A stretch of 64,000 bases of DNA, taken from assembly GCF_905220565.1 (NCBI RefSeq), contig NC_059417.1:5278369-5342368 (forward strand). The letters are read 5' to 3'. Shown here piece after piece: positions 61,021-64,000 of this stretch. The stretch is from Melitaea cinxia (Eukaryota; Arthropoda; Insecta; Lepidoptera; Nymphalidae). The notes below the pieces were generated by a model. It ran no database searches. It was not told the origin of the DNA and was given only the letters and a program-made list of their open reading frames with translations. How positions within the stretch are numbered: position 1 is the first letter of the stretch; the number at the start of each line of letters is the position of its first letter. The position numbers and the translations under genes are program-made.

Positions 61021-61502
61021 AATCAAGCATTTATCTTAATTATTTACGAAATTATGATCAAAAATAGCGCTAAGGTCGAAAAACATTGAAAAATAAAGCA
61101 TATCATCTAAACTATAAAAAATCGGATAGGATGTTCTAGCTCCTGGTACATCTGTATAAGCTTCTTGGTCGAGCCATCGGGCTAATTTATTTTTTGTATG
61201 TTCCTTAAGGCCCACGGAAGGTTTTAATACAAAAAAAAAAAAAATACAAAATTAATAGAAAGGAAAAAAGGTTTATCGCATACTTTTGTCTGTTCCGTAG
61301 AGAAAGACAAAGTTAAATGTAGAACAAGACCACAAACCAAAATTCAAACCATAGAGTATAAACAAATCTTTTAACTCACAAGTTTTTTTTTTTTTGTTAA
61401 GAGTTTTGACATCGTGGTGACAATTTGAATAGAGGCGCGAAAAAATGGACTTCCTCTTATAAAAGTTTTAAATTTCATTCTTTGATGCCTACTTAAATAA
61501 AA
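61021..61502. other. Upstream region of the 720-codon gene
   Basis: About 480 bp between the last repeat and the ATG. It must hold the 5' UTR and core promoter if the gene is active; no clear TATA box or initiator could be singled out. Confidence 0.4.
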
Positions 61503-63665
61503 ATGGATATTAAAAAAGTCGTTAAATTTCAACACGAAGTGTTCGATAACCTCAACATAGCTTCTAACTTCTACACCCAGAGTGCAGTATTTTGGAATAA
61601 ATATCAAATATTTTTCTACGAAGACCTCGATTATGAAACCCTAAGAAAAAAGTCCCAGTGGATTTACGTTTCAGAATTTATAATAGTTCAACTAATATTA
61701 TCAAGTAATCATATCATATGTTTAGATAGCTGCGGTGATCTTTACATATCTCCGTTGAAGTTTAAATTGAAGAATGTTACAAGTAATTTTCAAAAACGTG
61801 AAAAGGAAATTGTGGGTATTTGTTACAGTGAAGACGTATCGTTCAGTTTACAGAAAAACCCAAAAGGATTAGACTTTTGCGTTCATAAAATAAGCACTGA
61901 GTTTCCGCTGATCAATAAAGTCCAAATATTACATAAAAATATACAAAGTTTCACAAATATTAGTTATGGGAAGATTTTGTTTCGTACATACCCGATAAAT
62001 GAAACACAATTTCTCAATATAAGAGATAAATTTAAATTACAAAACGTTATTTGGAGCAATCAAATTTTTGTTATAATTAGTTTTGATTATTTGTCATTAT
62101 ATGCTGCACTAATATGCCTTAAAACACGGAATCAAACTGCAAATCTAATTAAACTATATTCCAGTCCATCTCAACTCAACAATGTAAGTTTTATTAATAA
62201 AAATCATCTGTGTGTACTTCTAGGGTTAGCCTCGGGCACCTTGATTAAGATCACTCTAAGCAGAGAACATAACATACCCGATATCATTCATTTGAACAAA
62301 GCAATTGCAAAATTTACTACTTTCAATGAAACTATTATATATTCTGATGGTATTAGTTTGTGGAAGGCGGATCAAACATTTTCTGAAACTTATAAAACAT
62401 TCCGAGAGTTTATAGTAAAACATGTCAAAGATTTCATAAAGGTAGATGATAAAATTGTCTGTGTAACATACTCGAAGATGATTTATTTCTTGCCATTAGA
62501 AGATGAATTGTCTTATGTACAAATACCAACTGTGACTGATTATTGCCCATCAAAACATATGTACAATCATGTTGAATGCTTGTACCAAGTAATAGATGAA
62601 ATTTCTAAAAATGATTCGCTCGCTCAAGCAGTGGCAAAGCAAGAAAAATACATCACAGCATTGGCTTTGTCTAATAGAACAGATCTTGTGGAAGGAATGA
62701 TTCAATGTAAAATTAAAGTCTATGATAAATATGAGGATATATTAAAAGAAGCAATTCCTTTGTTAGTCACAAGTAACATTGGAGAATATTTTGATACCCA
62801 CACATTTTACTTTCTTATTGAAGTAGCTACATCAACTACTCTAGAGCAAAAATATATCGATGTACTCTCTAATCTGTTTGGCAATCTTCAGATTCATGTT
62901 ACACTTTTGTCTGAGCAGAAGGTTTTAAAAACAACCAGCGTTAAAATTAACGAATATCTGCGAGAACTGAATATTCTTGTACCTTTAAATGCACAAATGT
63001 TAAATTTAACATACGTGAATGTTAACATCAATCTAGTAACACCTGTGCCTGGGGCTTTAAATGAGAGTGAGACGCTATGGGCTAATCTACATAACCAAAC
63101 GATAATTTTGAATTCGGAACAATTCATCGAATGTGATTACCCCAGCAATGACATTGAGTATACAAAAAAAACAAAAAAATCTATTAAGGAATTAATTTTT
63201 GAAACGACACGCAATCATCACGGGCAATTGTTTAAGATCAATGAAGTTCCAGAAGTTAAACCCATAACTTGGTACTTTTTAGTCAAATTACCGAGACACT
63301 TTGAGGATTCATTTACAAGCGGAAGTTATTGTTTTGAAATTTTCAGTGAAACCAAAGCAAACTATTTATTAAGTGAAATAAGTTCTGACGAATTTCTGAG
63401 ATCAAAGAATGTACTTTGCTGGTCAGTAGGAAATGAGAGGGTAAATATAGAAATTGTAAATGATGGCTTCTCAAATGCTGTCTTGACAGTGTCTTCTCAT
63501 AATCCTTTAGTTGCTTTTAATATAAGAAACTTCTTTTCAAACATCACTTACAGCATTCTGAAGGACTACGGGCATGAATATGTAGGGAATGATTTAATGG
63601 AGTTCATTGAGGTAAATCATGTTTTTATTTTATTAGAAATTTACTGTTCAGATTTAAATATTTAA
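61503..63665 (+). CDS. Unidentified 720-residue protein, single open exon
   Basis: Uninterrupted frame of 720 codons. An in-frame TAA two codons before the ATG and an A-rich start context fix the start; AATAAA signals at 63,800 and 63,806 follow the stop by about 135 bases. The N-terminal 330 residues alternate short beta-like stretches with few charged runs, as in WD-type propellers; about 365-420 is helical (EISKNDSLAQAVAKQEKY...); the rest looks like mixed beta-sandwich. No signal peptide or clear membrane segment. No catalytic motif seen. A propeller-helix-sandwich layout recalls Fanconi core proteins FANCB/FAAP100 or BBS-type subunits, but this is a guess. A possible splice donor (GAG|GTAAAT, 63,612) near the end leaves open a spliced C-terminus outside the window. 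Confidence 0.85.
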   Translation: MDIKKVVKFQHEVFDNLNIASNFYTQSAVFWNKYQIFFYEDLDYETLRKKSQWIYVSEFIIVQLILSSNHIICLDSCGDLYISPLKFKLKNVTSNFQKREKEIVGICYSEDVSFSLQKNPKGLDFCVHKISTEFPLINKVQILHKNIQSFTNISYGKILFRTYPINETQFLNIRDKFKLQNVIWSNQIFVIISFDYLSLYAALICLKTRNQTANLIKLYSSPSQLNNVSFINKNHLCVLLGLASGTLIKITLSREHNIPDIIHLNKAIAKFTTFNETIIYSDGISLWKADQTFSETYKTFREFIVKHVKDFIKVDDKIVCVTYSKMIYFLPLEDELSYVQIPTVTDYCPSKHMYNHVECLYQVIDEISKNDSLAQAVAKQEKYITALALSNRTDLVEGMIQCKIKVYDKYEDILKEAIPLLVTSNIGEYFDTHTFYFLIEVATSTTLEQKYIDVLSNLFGNLQIHVTLLSEQKVLKTTSVKINEYLRELNILVPLNAQMLNLTYVNVNINLVTPVPGALNESETLWANLHNQTIILNSEQFIECDYPSNDIEYTKKTKKSIKELIFETTRNHHGQLFKINEVPEVKPITWYFLVKLPRHFEDSFTSGSYCFEIFSETKANYLLSEISSDEFLRSKNVLCWSVGNERVNIEIVNDGFSNAVLTVSSHNPLVAFNIRNFFSNITYSILKDYGHEYVGNDLMEFIEVNHVFILLEIYCSDLNI

Positions 63666-63799
63666 GTAAATTAATATCATATTAATAACTAGAGCTGTAG
63701 TTGTTATACTTCACATCTGTGTCATAGCAGTATGTCTAATACTCTGAGACAAAAATATTTTTCAAATAAGGACCAGTTGATCCCAAATTGTATCTCTTT

Positions 63800-63811
63800 A
63801 ATAAAAATAAA
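63800..63811 (+). terminator. Tandem polyadenylation signals
   Basis: AATAAA at 63,800-63,805 and 63,806-63,811, downstream of the 720-codon frame on the same strand. Supports that transcription of this gene ends here. Confidence 0.5.
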
Positions 63812-63828
63812 CTTATACACTTAATTAT

Positions 63829-63930
63829 TATGTGCCAGCGACTTCGTCCGCGTGGATTATAAAAAAGTAATTGTTCAGTTCGCAAAGTTAAAAAATAAAT
63901 AAATTTCTAAAATAAAAATCTCTGCCAAGC
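63829..63930. repeat. Dispersed repeat with 'gacttcgtccgcgtgg'
   Basis: TGTGCCAGCGACTTCGTCCG then GTTCAGTTCGCAAAGTT and AAATAAATAAATTTCTAAAA; matches 14,390-14,460 closely. Lies just beyond the polyadenylation signals of the 720-codon gene. Confidence 0.65.
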
Positions 63931-64000
63931 ATATTTCATATGCATGTTTCTATACATTATAATGGGAACATCCCATTATAATGTATGATTCCTTAAAAAT

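Noticed and set aside
63606..63637. Tiny intron from GTAAAT (63,612) to a nearby TTATTAG
   Set aside because: Only about 25 bases, too short for an insect spliceosomal intron; a longer intron out of the window remains possible and is noted as a finding.

Overview
This is a piece of an insect nuclear genome, almost certainly Lepidoptera (butterfly or moth). It is very AT-rich, its genes are split by introns with GT/AG borders, and it is full of dispersed repeats whose sequences I recognise as typical of lepidopteran genomes. These include SINEs ending in a 'ccactgctggacataggcct' type tail and a family whose ends carry inverted 'accgacttc'. There are no bacterial features and no CRISPR array.

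One conserved gene dominates the window: the transcription factor AP-2 (TFAP2), on the + strand. Nine coding exons lie between 27,905 and 48,794. They join without a frame break into 398 residues that cover part of the N-terminal transactivation region and the whole basic plus helix-span-helix DNA-binding/dimerisation domain, ending at a stop codon. The first coding exon with the start codon was not found. A possible non-coding first exon and promoter lies at about 16,360-17,955, and two AP-2-type sites there hint at autoregulation.

A second gene sits near the right edge: an uninterrupted 720-codon + strand frame (61,503-63,665) with an in-frame stop just before its ATG and polyadenylation signals just after its end. 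I do not recognise it with confidence.

Everything else is intergenic or intronic DNA and mobile-element debris. From left to right: a LINE ORF1 remnant (3.5-4.7 kb); many SINEs, several with exact target-site duplications (11.4, 14.0 and 15.3 kb); a 5'-truncated LINE with a 12-bp duplication (25.8 kb); within AP-2 introns, a small inverted-repeat element, an R1-like LINE tail with a 9-bp duplication, a mariner-like remnant cut by a SINE, a 978-bp Harbinger-type element, and tRNA-like genes carried in a 312-bp repeat; then a Jockey-like LINE corpse (52-54 kb) and a stack of nested elements (55.3-61.0 kb) in which a Copia element holds a DNA element and is cut by a deleted Gypsy element containing a 40-bp fold-back.

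No clearly new protein system was found. The items most worth a second look are the tRNA-like 312-bp tandem repeat in AP-2 intron 8, the fold-back inside the Gypsy relic, the AP-2-type sites upstream of the AP-2 gene, and the unidentified 720-residue protein.
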